Numbered from the stretch's first letter, positions 7,530 to 15,814 are shown. The stretch: DNA of 64,000 bases from Enterococcus casseliflavus NBRC 100478 (GCF_001544095.1 NZ_BCPT01000001.1:310001-374000), one strand, 5' to 3'. The notes: generated from the sequence alone by a model not told the origin. A program made the numbers and translations.

Positions 7530-8813
7530 TTATTGGTTCCAAGCATCTTCTAATTGTGGTTTCGCGTTTTCAATCAATTGATCGACATCTTGATCTGTAT
7601 TAGACAAAATGTTTTCCATGATTGAACGCATTTCATTGTAAGCAGGATCAGCATTTTCAATCACTGGGATCGAGAACAATTCTTTGGTTGCATCTTCTAA
7701 TTTGGCAGCGACTTTTGTTTCAGGATTGTTTTTGTATTCATCGCTTTCCAAAACAGATTCAACAACTGGCATGTAGCCGGTATCGATCGCCCATGTTTTT
7801 TGCGCTTCTGGCGAAGTTAAGTATTTCATGTATTCAAAAGCAGCGGTGCGTTGCTCTGGTGTTGCGCTGTTGAACATATACAAGTCAGTTCCTTGTTGCA
7901 AGTTGATTGGTTCTGGACGAGCTGCTACGTCATATTCAAATTTGCCTTCGGTATCTTTTTTAACAAAGCCTTCCCCTGCGATTGAGCCGACATACATTGC
8001 GATTTGCTCGTTGGCAAATGGACCAGACAAGTATTTGTCAGAACCAGCGATTCGGAAGTAGCCGTCTTTAACACCATCTAGGTAGTAGTTGATGACTTCT
8101 TTTGATTCATCGCTGTCTAATTGCAAGTCTTTGTCAAAATCAACGCCTTGATTTTTCATTGCGATGGCATAGTAGTTGTTTAATGAGTCAAAACCAGCAC
8201 CTACGACTTCACCGTTTGATTTTTCATAGATTTCTTGAGAAGCTTCTTTTAATTCTTCAAGGTTTGTTGGTACGTCAATACCATACTCGTCTAACATGTC
8301 TGCATTGTAAAACAGCATTTCTGTAGATTTGTTGAAAGGAATCCCGTATTGCACGCCGTCGATTTGTGCACCATCTAAAAGGGCACTGCGGATCTCTTCT
8401 TGGTCACCCCAACCGATAGTATCATCGTTGATGTATTCGCCAAGGTCAACTAGCATGTCATCTTGGGCAGCATTCCATAACCAACCAGGATATGCTTGGG
8501 TGATAGTTGGCAGATCTTTTGGTGAAGGCAAGGTTGAATTCACCTTTGCTTGCAAATCAGGATAGCTTGATTGGTTTTGCAATTCGATCTTGATGTTTGG
8601 ATTTTCGTCCATGAATTGCTCGGTCAATTTCGTCAATGATTCTTCTTGCGCACCATTCATTGCATGCCAAAAGGTGACAGTCGTATCTTCGCTTAGCTCT
8701 GTAACGATTTCATCACTTTCCGTAGAACCAGATGAATCGTTGTTGTTTCCACAAGCCCCTAATACCAATGTCGCGGCTGCAGCTGCTGCAAATGCAAGTT
8801 TCTTTGTTTTCAT
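7530..8813 (-). CDS. ABC transporter substrate-binding lipoprotein, UgpB-like
   Basis: 427 residues. The signal peptide ends in a lipobox LGAC (Cys21), followed by a Ser/Asn/Gly-rich linker, so it is anchored outside the membrane. TVTFWHAMNGAQEESLTKL, FNKSTEMLFYNADML and the C-terminal INTGYMPV-like segment (IDTGYMPVVESV) match family 1 solute-binding proteins, closest in motif to UgpB (sn-glycerol-3-phosphate and glycerophosphodiesters). Ligand is inferred from motif similarity only. It is the last gene of a five-gene operon (ATPase, two permeases, MBL hydrolase, binding protein), 16 bp after the hydrolase. Confidence 0.88.
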   Translation of the reverse strand: MKTKKLAFAAAAAATLVLGACGNNNDSSGSTESDEIVTELSEDTTVTFWHAMNGAQEESLTKLTEQFMDENPNIKIELQNQSSYPDLQAKVNSTLPSPKDLPTITQAYPGWLWNAAQDDMLVDLGEYINDDTIGWGDQEEIRSALLDGAQIDGVQYGIPFNKSTEMLFYNADMLDEYGIDVPTNLEELKEASQEIYEKSNGEVVGAGFDSLNNYYAIAMKNQGVDFDKDLQLDSDESKEVINYYLDGVKDGYFRIAGSDKYLSGPFANEQIAMYVGSIAGEGFVKKDTEGKFEYDVAARPEPINLQQGTDLYMFNSATPEQRTAAFEYMKYLTSPEAQKTWAIDTGYMPVVESVLESDEYKNNPETKVAAKLEDATKELFSIPVIENADPAYNEMRSIMENILSNTDQDVDQLIENAKPQLEDAWNQ

Positions 8814-8829
8814 TTTTTCCTCTCCTCTA

Positions 8830-10122
8830 TCACTCTAAAATAATTTTTTCACCGCGTTGCGGCAATATTCTTTCACCATACGGATTCACCAGATTTTCTG
8901 GTTTCAGCGTATGGATTGGAACCAATCGTTGGGGCTCGATCCATGCAATGATCTGATCTAAATCAGCTGGTTTCGCATGTCCCGAGTTTGGCAAACGGAC
9001 AAATTCGATGTCCAGTGCTGCCAATTGATCCAAAAAGACTTGATAAGCTGGATCAAAATCGCCTAACGGCTGCGCATCACTGTGAATATACAAACCACCC
9101 GTCTGCAAGTTTTCAAAATGCGCGACTGCTTGCCAAAGGTACTGGCTCGTGTCGGCACATAATGCCTGATAAGAAATGGCGAAGGCTGGATCGAGCGTCG
9201 CTGGTACTTGATCATCGATCGTATAGAACGGTACATCTTTATTGAAAATTTCTTTCAACAAAGCAGCTTGCTTCGCCTCTAAAACAACCGTCCGCGGCGC
9301 GGCTTCAACAAGCGCCATAAAGCGCTCGACATTGGCTGGATAGCCATTGAAAGTAATTTGTCGTTGGGGATTTTCTTTGACCAGACGCACGAAGGTCTCG
9401 ATCAATTCTGTTTCACTTTCCACTGTGATCGCTTTGGGGTCCGGTTCTCTTTCTGGAAAGCTGATGCTGACCCCTTCCATCATCAATAGATCCGTGTGTT
9501 TGGCTAACTGACAGAATTCTTTGGTACGCTCTGGATGATAGCCATGCAAACGCAAATCACCGGTATAAGCGATAAAATGATCTGGCGTGCGAATCAACAA
9601 AGCTGCCGCACCGTACGCATCATGATCGACTGGAATGATCTCGACTTTGATTTCCCCGACCCGAATCACATCATGGGGTTCTAAGCCGATCAATTCACGG
9701 ACAAAGCTTTTTTCTTCATGAGGAACGGGCAGCAAGAAGTCCCCTTTTTGATTCAACACTTCGAGGATCGCTTTGGTTTCCTTCAAGGTGTACATAGGAA
9801 TATTTGGGTCTAAAAAGTTGATCATCTTGGAATGATCCAGATGGGCGTGGGAAAGAAAAACTGCTGTTTCTTGGTATTCTTTCGTTTCGCTTCCTTGGTA
9901 CGTGTAGTCTAAGCGTGGATCGTAGACATTTTTCAGTTCTGGTATCCAGCGATGCGCAACTAACGTTTGTAATTCTTCATCTGGTAAGGGTGTTTCTGGA
10001 TGATACTCCGAACCGAAGTCAAAAAAGATATGGGCATCTTTGTACGCAACTTCGATGACGGTCCCTCCAATCGTTAAGATCCCGCTATGAAAGGTAATCG
10101 TCGTTTTATCCTTTGATGCCAT
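8830..10122 (-). CDS. MBL-fold metallo-hydrolase, RNase J/beta-CASP-like, inside a sugar ABC operon
   Basis: 430 residues without signal peptide. The zinc motif HAHLDH is at about 93-98, a second metal ligand set is in PVDHDAYG, an Asp in AYTGDLRLHG, and the C-terminal LPNSGHAKPADL plus VPIHTLKPENL match the late motifs of RNase J-like beta-CASP enzymes. The insert between residues 200 and 380 is shorter and divergent. The gene overlaps the permease gene by 17 bp and lies 16 bp before the binding protein, so it is translated as part of the importer operon. I infer that it hydrolyses the imported substrate, possibly a phosphodiester or lactone. A nucleic acid substrate cannot be excluded. Confidence 0.82.
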   Translation of the reverse strand: MASKDKTTITFHSGILTIGGTVIEVAYKDAHIFFDFGSEYHPETPLPDEELQTLVAHRWIPELKNVYDPRLDYTYQGSETKEYQETAVFLSHAHLDHSKMINFLDPNIPMYTLKETKAILEVLNQKGDFLLPVPHEEKSFVRELIGLEPHDVIRVGEIKVEIIPVDHDAYGAAALLIRTPDHFIAYTGDLRLHGYHPERTKEFCQLAKHTDLLMMEGVSISFPEREPDPKAITVESETELIETFVRLVKENPQRQITFNGYPANVERFMALVEAAPRTVVLEAKQAALLKEIFNKDVPFYTIDDQVPATLDPAFAISYQALCADTSQYLWQAVAHFENLQTGGLYIHSDAQPLGDFDPAYQVFLDQLAALDIEFVRLPNSGHAKPADLDQIIAWIEPQRLVPIHTLKPENLVNPYGERILPQRGEKIILE

Positions 10123-10924
10123 CTTTAGCCACTCCTTTGATAATTTCTTTTCTAAAGATCAAGTAAATGATCAGAATTGGAATGACGGTCAAGGTCGCTG
10201 CCGCCATCTGTAAATGAACATCGCTGCCGCTTTCTGTGGTAAAGGCAGCCAACCCATTATTTAAGAGGCGGTATTTTTTCTCATTGGTTACTAGCAACGG
10301 CCATAAGAAGGAATTCCAGCTAGAGATGAAAGTCAAGATCCCGACTGTCACTAAGGCTGGTTTTGACATGGGGATCAAAATCCGCCGAATGTAAGCCAAA
10401 TCGCTAGCACCGTCGATTTTGGCCGCTTTGTAAAAGGTATTGGAAATACTTTGCAAATAACCATTTAAATAATAGATGTAAAAAATACTGGTCAGAAAGG
10501 GAATGATCAACGCACTATACGTATTCAATAAGCCCATTCGCGCAATCGTATTGTAATTGGTGAAAATGATCGATTCATAAGGAACCATCAATAACGAGAT
10601 CATCAATCCGATAACTAACCGTTTGTATTTGAATTCAAGACTAGTCAATGCAAAGGCAGCTAGAATCGCAGTGATCAGCGTCGCGATAGTCGTCACCGCG
10701 GAAACGAAGACCGTATTAAAGAAGTAGCGTAAAAACGGTGCTCGGGTAAAAACTTCCCCGTAGTTGCTCCACTGGAAAGACTCTGGCATGATCGTCGGTG
10801 GAATACTGGTTGCTTCACTGTAGGTCATTAGACCAGCTAAAATCATATAGACAAAGGGAAACAGCGTGATCACTGCTAAAATTGCTAAAAACAGCATCGA
10901 AACAATCGTGACAATTTTTTTCAT
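10106..10924 (-). CDS. ABC transporter permease, MalG/UgpE-like
   Basis: 272 residues with six predicted membrane helices. The cytoplasmic EAA loop reads KAAKIDGASDLAYIRRILIP, which docks the ATPase. The start at 10924 is 4 bp after the stop of the partner permease, and the 3' end overlaps the MBL hydrolase gene by 17 bp, indicating translational coupling. Together with the adjacent permease it forms the membrane channel of a carbohydrate-type (CUT1) importer. Substrate not determined. Confidence 0.92.
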   Translation of the reverse strand: MKKIVTIVSMLFLAILAVITLFPFVYMILAGLMTYSEATSIPPTIMPESFQWSNYGEVFTRAPFLRYFFNTVFVSAVTTIATLITAILAAFALTSLEFKYKRLVIGLMISLLMVPYESIIFTNYNTIARMGLLNTYSALIIPFLTSIFYIYYLNGYLQSISNTFYKAAKIDGASDLAYIRRILIPMSKPALVTVGILTFISSWNSFLWPLLVTNEKKYRLLNNGLAAFTTESGSDVHLQMAAATLTVIPILIIYLIFRKEIIKGVAKDGIKG

Positions 10925-10928
10925 TCGT

Positions 10929-11810
10929 TTATTCGCCCACTTTCTTCAAAAGTTTATTTTGGATAAAGGTGACGAGCAAAATAATGATGAACAAGATCAC
11001 GGTTGCCGCCATTGCAATCCCCGGACGTCCGGCGATATGGAATTTGTCATAAATATAAAAGACTGCCGTGGTTGCACTGCGGGCGATCCCTGGCTGGCCG
11101 CCAAACAAGGCATATACTTGGGTATAGACTTTAAAGGCACTGATCAGATTGACCGTCAACAAGAAAGCAAAGGTTGGGATCAATTGCGGAAAGGTGATTT
11201 TCCGAAAAATCTCGCCATCGGTGGCGCCAAACATTTTTGCGATTTTGTAGTGTTCTTTGTCGATGTTGCGCATTCCTGCCAACAAGATAATAATGTTGAA
11301 GGCGAGGCTCGTCCAAACGCCAAAGATGATCAAGGTCGTCATACTCATATTGACATTATCTAGCCAGTTGACTGGCGCAATGCCGACAAGACCTAGTAGA
11401 TAATTAATGATCCCGTAAGAGCCGTTGAAAAAGTAACGAAACACGATCCCGATGGCAATCGTACTTGTGACATAAGGCATAAAGAAGATCGTTTCAAAAA
11501 AACTTTTGTATTTGACTTTTTCAAAAATGATCCAAGCAATCGCTAATGAGAGAACCAGCGAGATCGGCACGACCGCAAAAGCAAACAGCGCTGTGTTTTG
11601 CAGTGCTCGAAAGAATACGGGGTCCGTTAAAACCCTTTGATAGTTCTCAAGCCCAGCATACTGTTGGTTAATCAAGGTTCCTTTTTGGAAACTCATGATG
11701 AAGGAACGAAACAGCGGATATACACTGAATAAGAAAATAATGACCAATGAAGGCAGTAAAAACAGCCACGCCTTTGGTTGATTCTCAGGGTTATAATTTT
11801 TTTTGAACAT
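10929..11810 (-). CDS. ABC transporter permease, MalF/UgpA-like
   Basis: 293 residues, six membrane helices preceded by a short cytoplasmic Asn/Pro-rich tail (FKKNYNPENQPKAW). The EAA loop is KIAKMFGATDGEIFRKITFP. The start ATG overlaps the stop of the ATPase gene as TAATG at 11808-11812, a sign of coupling. It is the first permease of the CUT1 importer. Confidence 0.92.
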   Translation of the reverse strand: MFKKNYNPENQPKAWLFLLPSLVIIFLFSVYPLFRSFIMSFQKGTLINQQYAGLENYQRVLTDPVFFRALQNTALFAFAVVPISLVLSLAIAWIIFEKVKYKSFFETIFFMPYVTSTIAIGIVFRYFFNGSYGIINYLLGLVGIAPVNWLDNVNMSMTTLIIFGVWTSLAFNIIILLAGMRNIDKEHYKIAKMFGATDGEIFRKITFPQLIPTFAFLLTVNLISAFKVYTQVYALFGGQPGIARSATTAVFYIYDKFHIAGRPGIAMAATVILFIIILLVTFIQNKLLKKVGE

Positions 11811-12883
11811 TAGTAGACCCGCTCTCCTTTTTCATCAAAGATAAAGGCTTTTTTGTAATGAAAATCAAATGACACTTGCGCGCCTTCTTCAATGATCTCT
11901 TCAATACTAACGATCGATTTCATATGTTTTGCAGCCAGATCAAAGTTCAAGATTCGTTCTCGTCCGATCAGCTCTACACTCTTGATTTCTGTTTGGAACA
12001 AACCTGCTTGCAAGGTGGTCAGCACATCTTCTGGACGAATACCTAACGTATATTGGCCGTCTGTCAATGGTTTTTTGAAGCGAATGTCAGTAAAGCGGTC
12101 AACCGGGATCGTAAACGCTGGATGGATCATTTGGCCCTCTTTGACTTCTACTGGCAAGATGTTGATGATTGGATTACCAATAAATTTCGCTACGAAAAGA
12201 TTGTTTGGTTCTAAGTAAAGGTTTTGCGGATCATCATTTTGCTGAATGATCCCCTCGTTCATCAAAATGATCTTATCACTGATAGAAAGAGCTTCTTCCT
12301 GGTCATGAGTCACGAAGATCGTGGTGATGCCTACTTCTTTGACTAATCGACGGATCTCTTCACGGATCTTCAAGCGCAAACGGGCATCTAAGTTACTTAA
12401 TGGTTCATCTAGCAGTAAGACTTCTGGACTTTGCACCAAGGCACGCGTGATCGCTACCCGTTGCTGCTGTCCGCCAGAAAGGGTTCCTGGTTTTTTCTGA
12501 CTTAATTCTTCAATATTGGTCAGTTTCATGAACTTTTCAGCAATTTTCTGCGCTTCGTTTTTCTTGATCTTTTTCTCTCCGACTGTCAGTGGAAACATGA
12601 CATTTTCTAACACAGTCATATGGGGATAAAGGGCATAATTCTGAAAAACAAACCCGATATTGCGGTCTTTTGGCTCCGTCTTAACAACGGAAGAACCATT
12701 AAAGCGGATATCGCCATCGGTGGGACTCAACAACCCCGCGATCAAATTCAATATCGTCGATTTCCCACAACCACTTGGTCCCAACAAACAAACCAAATCG
12801 CCTTTTTCTATTGTAAAATCTACTGCTTTCAAGGCTTCAAACTTATTATCGAAAACCTTCTTCAACCCGACTACTTCTATCAA
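11810..12883 (-). CDS. ABC transporter ATP-binding protein, MsmK/UgpC/MalK-like
   Basis: 357 residues. Walker A GPSGCGKST, Q-loop FQNYALYP, signature LSGGQQQR, Walker B LLLDEPLSNLDARLR and the H-loop THDQEEA are intact. The C-terminal 120 residues form the OB-type regulatory domain found in CUT1 ATPases (TLGIRPEDV). It powers the permeases encoded downstream and is the first gene of the operon. The start at 12883 (TTG in MIEVVGLKK) fits the family. Some Gram-positives share one such ATPase among several importers. Confidence 0.92.
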   Translation of the reverse strand: MIEVVGLKKVFDNKFEALKAVDFTIEKGDLVCLLGPSGCGKSTILNLIAGLLSPTDGDIRFNGSSVVKTEPKDRNIGFVFQNYALYPHMTVLENVMFPLTVGEKKIKKNEAQKIAEKFMKLTNIEELSQKKPGTLSGGQQQRVAITRALVQSPEVLLLDEPLSNLDARLRLKIREEIRRLVKEVGITTIFVTHDQEEALSISDKIILMNEGIIQQNDDPQNLYLEPNNLFVAKFIGNPIINILPVEVKEGQMIHPAFTIPVDRFTDIRFKKPLTDGQYTLGIRPEDVLTTLQAGLFQTEIKSVELIGRERILNFDLAAKHMKSIVSIEEIIEEGAQVSFDFHYKKAFIFDEKGERVY

Positions 12884-12994
12884 AACTGCCCCTCCATTTT
12901 CTCTTTTTCCTCCGAATAGTTGACTGGCATTTCAAGTCACAAAAAAAACGAACTCTTGATGTTTCGGTCAAACGCTCAAAGAAATTCGATTTTA

Positions 12995-13021
12995 ATCATA
13001 ACAAACGAATGTTTTTATTCG
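12995..13021 (-). promoter_or_regulatory. Extended -10 promoter with overlapping inverted repeat, Ugp-like operon
   Basis: On the minus strand TGTTATGAT (12995-13003) is an extended -10 element 112 bp upstream of the ATPase gene. Immediately upstream, CGAAT (13006-13010) and ATTCG (13017-13021) form an inverted repeat with 6-bp spacing across the position expected for spacer and -35, so it could be an operator. The regulator is not identified. Confidence 0.45.
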
Positions 13022-13302
13022 ATACCATTATTGTAAATGTTTTGTAAAAACCAATGGGAATTATGAAAGAATTTTTAATTAATTTACCTTTTAATGAGAA
13101 AACGATGAGTGACTCAAAGGGAAATCTACCCGCTAATCCCGAACATTTCTTCAATTTTCGAAAATTTTCATGAAAAAATGAATGAATTTTATCAAATATA
13201 CGTAGCTGTGTATAATAACACTATTTTTACACTTCTTTTTTATCAAAAAACACCTTATTAATTGTTTATTAAAAAAGCCAGTATTTCTCTGATTAAAATA
13301 AC
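13022..13302. other. AT-rich intergenic stretch, no gene seen
   Basis: Between the ABC operon and the Lsa-type gene the sequence is strongly AT-rich with short symmetric tracts (for example AATTTTCGAAAATT near 13155 and GTGTATAATAACAC near 13208). A perfect TATAAT occurs at 13211-13216 on the plus strand, but no plus-strand gene follows. I find no coding frame with a ribosome-binding site. Confidence 0.4.
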
Positions 13303-13346
13303 AAAAAAAAGGCGTTTTTTCCAAAGAAAACAATCGTCCTTTTTTT
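13303..13346 (-). terminator. Probable terminator of the Lsa-type gene
   Basis: On the minus strand an A7-GG-A-CG arm pairs with a CG-CC-T8 arm across a 20-nt loop, ending in the T tract at 13303-13310. It starts 8 bp after the stop codon. The stem is mostly A-T pairs with one bulge, so efficiency is uncertain. Confidence 0.45.
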
Positions 13347-13353
13347 CCTTCAG

Positions 13354-14856
13354 TTATTCGACTTCATCGATCGTTAGCGTCAGCAATTTCGTTGAAACTT
13401 GCTCAAGAAAATAACGGTCGTGTTCAATGATCAGCATAGAAGGCTCCACCAAATGAATCACTTCCTCTAATTGCTTCTGATTGAAGACGTCCAAATAATT
13501 TAGCGGTTCATCCCAGATAAACAATTCTGCTGGTGTTGCTAATGATTTGGCTAGTTCCACGCGTTTACGCTGCCCCATGCTCATTTGCTGGATCGGCGTT
13601 TGAAAGACAGCTCTTTCCAAGCCAAGCTTTTTTAAGTTATTTAGCAGATCTTGATAATTCAAGCCATGCTCTTGGGCAAATTCTGTCAGCATCCCACAGT
13701 TGTCCTCGTAGTTTTGTCGGACATAACTGATGGTGATCCCATGGGCTGTTTTGATCGTCCCTGACTGCTGTCCATCGAAAGTACCTAAAATACTCGCAAT
13801 CAAACTGGACTTGCCAGATCCGTTGGCCCCTTGAATCCCCAAGCGCTCTTTTTGACGGATCGCAAACGTCAGCGGTTTAAACAAAGGCTGCTCATAGCCA
13901 AGCTGAAAATGCTCTGCTTCCAGCAACACATCATGATGGCTAACAAGCGGAGTCATTTTCAGAGGATCAATCCACTCAATGTCTTTTAACAACGCAGACT
14001 TGTCTTGAATTTGATCTTCCATCCGTTTAACGATCGCTTTCGAGCGCTTCATGGTCCGTGCCGCTCGGGCACCGATCGCCCCCGTATCATAGATTGCCCC
14101 GCTGCCTTTTTTGGTCGGCGACCCTAATTTGTCCCGTTCGCGTCCTCGGGACCACTCCGCTTTCTCGGCTGCCGTCTGCTTCAAACGACCGATTTCTTTT
14201 TTCAACTTGCTGTTTTGTTCTTGCTCATACGCATCTTTTTGCTGCTTTTGCAGCTCATAGACTGAATAATTCCCTTTGTACAGCACCAAGCGGCTTTTTT
14301 CGATCGCCAATACATGATCGACGACTTCATCGACAAACTGTCGATCATGGCTCACAACGATAAACCCGGTTTTTTGCTGCAAATAGCGGGCAACATGTTC
14401 GCGAGCGGTCACATCCAAATGGTTGGTCGGTTCATCGATCAAAGGAAAATTCTCTTCATCAACGAACAACCGCGCCAATAGGACTTTCGTTTGCTCGCCG
14501 CCAGATAAAGTGGCAAAGGGCCGCCAAAGCACTTCTGGATCAAGTTGTAGCAGGTTCAATTCCCGTTCCAAACGCCACTGTTCAAATTCGCCAGATTCCT
14601 GTAAAACAAAAAGCGTCAGTTGCTGATCGTCAGAGACGGTTAAGGGAAAATAAACGAATTGCTGCTCATGGGTGATCGAGCCGCTATAAGGCAATTCATT
14701 GAGCAGCAAACGCAGCAAGGTCGTTTTGCCGCGACCATTTCTGCCAATCAACCCTAATTTCCATTGTGTATCAAGGTTCAAGTTGGCATCCTCAAAAAGC
14801 AACCGTTCTTGGCTGTCAAAGCCAAAAGTTAAATGATTAATACTGATATTCGACAT
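13354..14856 (-). CDS. Lsa-type ABC-F ribosome protection protein
   Basis: 500 residues with two ATPase domains and no membrane segments. First domain: GLIGRNGRGKTT, LSGGEQTK, LIDEPTNHLD. Second: GIQGANGSGKSS, MSMGQRKR, IWDEPLNYLD. The long inter-domain linker (residues about 190-290, with GSGAIYDTGAIGARAARTMKR) is the antibiotic-resistance domain that reaches into the ribosomal peptidyl-transferase centre. Length and motifs match Lsa(A) of E. faecalis (about 498 residues), which confers resistance to lincosamides, streptogramin A and pleuromutilins by dislodging the drug. The leader upstream looks like a drug-responsive attenuator, which supports the call. The resistance range of this variant is inferred. 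Confidence 0.9.
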   Translation of the reverse strand: MSNISINHLTFGFDSQERLLFEDANLNLDTQWKLGLIGRNGRGKTTLLRLLLNELPYSGSITHEQQFVYFPLTVSDDQQLTLFVLQESGEFEQWRLERELNLLQLDPEVLWRPFATLSGGEQTKVLLARLFVDEENFPLIDEPTNHLDVTAREHVARYLQQKTGFIVVSHDRQFVDEVVDHVLAIEKSRLVLYKGNYSVYELQKQQKDAYEQEQNSKLKKEIGRLKQTAAEKAEWSRGRERDKLGSPTKKGSGAIYDTGAIGARAARTMKRSKAIVKRMEDQIQDKSALLKDIEWIDPLKMTPLVSHHDVLLEAEHFQLGYEQPLFKPLTFAIRQKERLGIQGANGSGKSSLIASILGTFDGQQSGTIKTAHGITISYVRQNYEDNCGMLTEFAQEHGLNYQDLLNNLKKLGLERAVFQTPIQQMSMGQRKRVELAKSLATPAELFIWDEPLNYLDVFNQKQLEEVIHLVEPSMLIIEHDRYFLEQVSTKLLTLTIDEVE

Positions 14857-14869
14857 AAATATACCTCGT

Positions 14870-14888
14870 CTCTATTCACGGAATAGAG
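14870..14888 (-). promoter_or_regulatory. Hairpin just upstream of the Lsa-type start codon
   Basis: CTCTATTC and GAATAGAG form a perfect 8-bp stem with a 3-nt loop, ending 13 nt before the ATG at 14856 and adjacent to the GAGG ribosome-binding site. It may tune translation or mark the end of the attenuator leader. Confidence 0.5.
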
Positions 14889-14930
14889 TAGACCTAAAGT
14901 TATTTTCAGAATCAGTTTTTAGAGGTACAC

Positions 14931-15044
14931 AAAAAGATCCCCCATCGAAAAAGTCAACCAATCCTGAAAATCTGCAGACTATCCCCTTGGAGGAACAGTT
15001 TCATGCAGCTTTCAACAAATTGGTTAATTTTTCAATGGAGGATC
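14931..15044 (-). promoter_or_regulatory. Transcription attenuator of the Lsa-type ABC-F gene
   Basis: In the leader RNA, the arm at 15019-15044 pairs almost end to end with the arm at 14936-14962 (about 26 bp, few mismatches), and five Ts follow at 14931-14935: a complete intrinsic terminator upstream of the gene. The 56-nt loop holds most of a 16-codon frame (15004-14954, MKLFLQGDSLQIFRIG), whose stop lies inside the 3' arm. An ATTTTCAG segment in the loop can pair instead with CTGAAAAT downstream of the terminator, an antiterminator candidate. Ribosome stalling on the leader frame by a drug would favour read-through, as known for other antibiotic-resistance ABC-F genes. Confidence 0.75.
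14954..15004 (-). CDS. Candidate leader peptide (uORF) of the attenuator
   Basis: ATG at 15004, sixteen codons and a TGA at 14954-14956. The ribosome-binding site is weak (GAAAG). A second, 8-codon frame (15050-15024, MRDPPLKN) starts nearer the promoter and ends inside the 5' arm. Either could be the sensing frame; the position relative to the stem, rather than codon use, is the evidence. Confidence 0.4.
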   Translation of the reverse strand: MKLFLQGDSLQIFRIG

Positions 15045-15069
15045 CCTCATTTCGTTTAATAGTGCCCTA

Positions 15070-15078
15070 AGTATAGCA
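15070..15078 (-). promoter_or_regulatory. Extended -10 promoter of the Lsa-type leader
   Basis: TGCTATACT on the minus strand places the transcription start near 15062, giving a leader of about 205 nt with the attenuator in the middle. The -35 region (TTGCGC, 18 bp upstream) is poor. Confidence 0.6.
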
Positions 15079-15167
15079 TTGATCGGCAAAAAAGCGCAAG
15101 TTCAGTACCCCCTGCTGCTTTTCCTTTATATTTTATTCACAAACTAAACCCGTTATCGCTGGAAACG

Positions 15168-15272
15168 TTACATTAAAAAACACTTGAAACACAAAAAAAC
15201 CATCAGGTTGGTTAGTCCTGATGGCAAAAGGAGTAAAATGAAAAATAAAAAGGTTGTTGGTTGTGAATTCAT
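15168..15272 (-). CDS. Candidate 34-residue hydrophobic peptide
   Basis: ATG at 15272 is preceded by a strong GGAGG, though only 4 nt away. The frame encodes MNSQPTTFLFFILLLLPSGL and continues with another hydrophobic stretch to TAA at 15168. Composition is that of a small membrane peptide. The minus-strand hairpin at 15200-15224 lies inside the frame, so translation and termination would compete. It could equally be chance in a terminator region. Confidence 0.35.
   Translation of the reverse strand: MNSQPTTFLFFILLLLPSGLTNLMVFLCFKCFLM
15193..15224 (-). terminator. Terminator downstream of the hypothetical gene at 15352
   Basis: Arms CCATCAGG (15200-15207) and CCTGATGG (15217-15224) with a 9-nt loop, followed on the minus strand by seven Ts (15193-15199). 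It lies 128 bp beyond the stop of the gene at 15352. Confidence 0.8.
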
Positions 15273-15351
15273 TATACCTCCGATAAAAAAACTTTACATG
15301 TGAAAAACATAACAGTTAAATTAAATAACTCTTGTTTAACTTGAATGTTTA

Positions 15352-15780
15352 TCATTTTTTTAACAATAAAGCCGTCATCCGTTGGATGGCAAAAGAAATT
15401 TCGTCCGTTGCTTCATCTTGTTTGGCTTCTGCCGCATCAAATGCTTCTTGGTCGATTTTGTTATCCAGACTCAAAATCATCTCATCACAGCCAGCAACAT
15501 ATTTCATATACGCCCGTTCGAATTTTTTATGGATCCCCATCACATTCGCTGGGGGACGCAATTTGCTGATTTTTTCCAGCATCAAGCGGTATTTGTCCGT
15601 GCCTTCTTTAAAAATTCTGGTAATCTCAGCTAGCCGCTCAGGTGTTACCTCGGCTTCTTTCTTCTCGTCGATCGCTTTGCGGATCTCTTCATAATTGGGA
15701 TTCATTTTCTCCCCGATCGCTTCTGTTTCTTTGACAAGATCGTTGATTGTTTGTACATAAAAACCTAAGTTTGGTCGCAC
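15352..15780 (-). CDS. Hypothetical helical protein
   Basis: 142 residues starting at GTG 15780 (VRPNLGFYVQTINDLVKE), chosen because AGTAGGGGA lies at the right distance; the frame further upstream encodes implausible sequence. The product is soluble, charged and predicted all-helical (ETEAIGEKMNPNYEEIRKA), ending in two lysines. I do not recognise the family. It stands alone, 170 bp after the P-type ATPase gene, with its own promoter and terminator. Confidence 0.7.
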   Translation of the reverse strand: MRPNLGFYVQTINDLVKETEAIGEKMNPNYEEIRKAIDEKKEAEVTPERLAEITRIFKEGTDKYRLMLEKISKLRPPANVMGIHKKFERAYMKYVAGCDEMILSLDNKIDQEAFDAAEAKQDEATDEISFAIQRMTALLLKK

Positions 15781-15814
15781 AGTGGGTCCCCTACTTTCTT
15801 TGTTATTATCTCCT

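Noticed and set aside
12940-12990. cre (CcpA) site TTTGAGCGTTTGAC upstream of the Ugp-like operon
   Set aside because: Only about 8 of 14 positions match the consensus, no better than expected by chance.
13144-13170. CodY box AATTTTCGAAAATT
   Set aside because: One base short of the 15-bp consensus, with the central W missing, and far from a start codon.
13151-13333. 60-codon minus-strand frame in the AT-rich gap
   Set aside because: Phe/Lys-rich chance frame in AT-rich DNA without a ribosome-binding site; it overlaps the probable terminator.
15238-15303. 21-codon plus-strand frame MKNKKVVGCEFIIPPIKK
   Set aside because: It has AAAAGGAG upstream, but it is very short, has no promoter and is antisense to the hydrophobic ORF; too weak to list as a gene.
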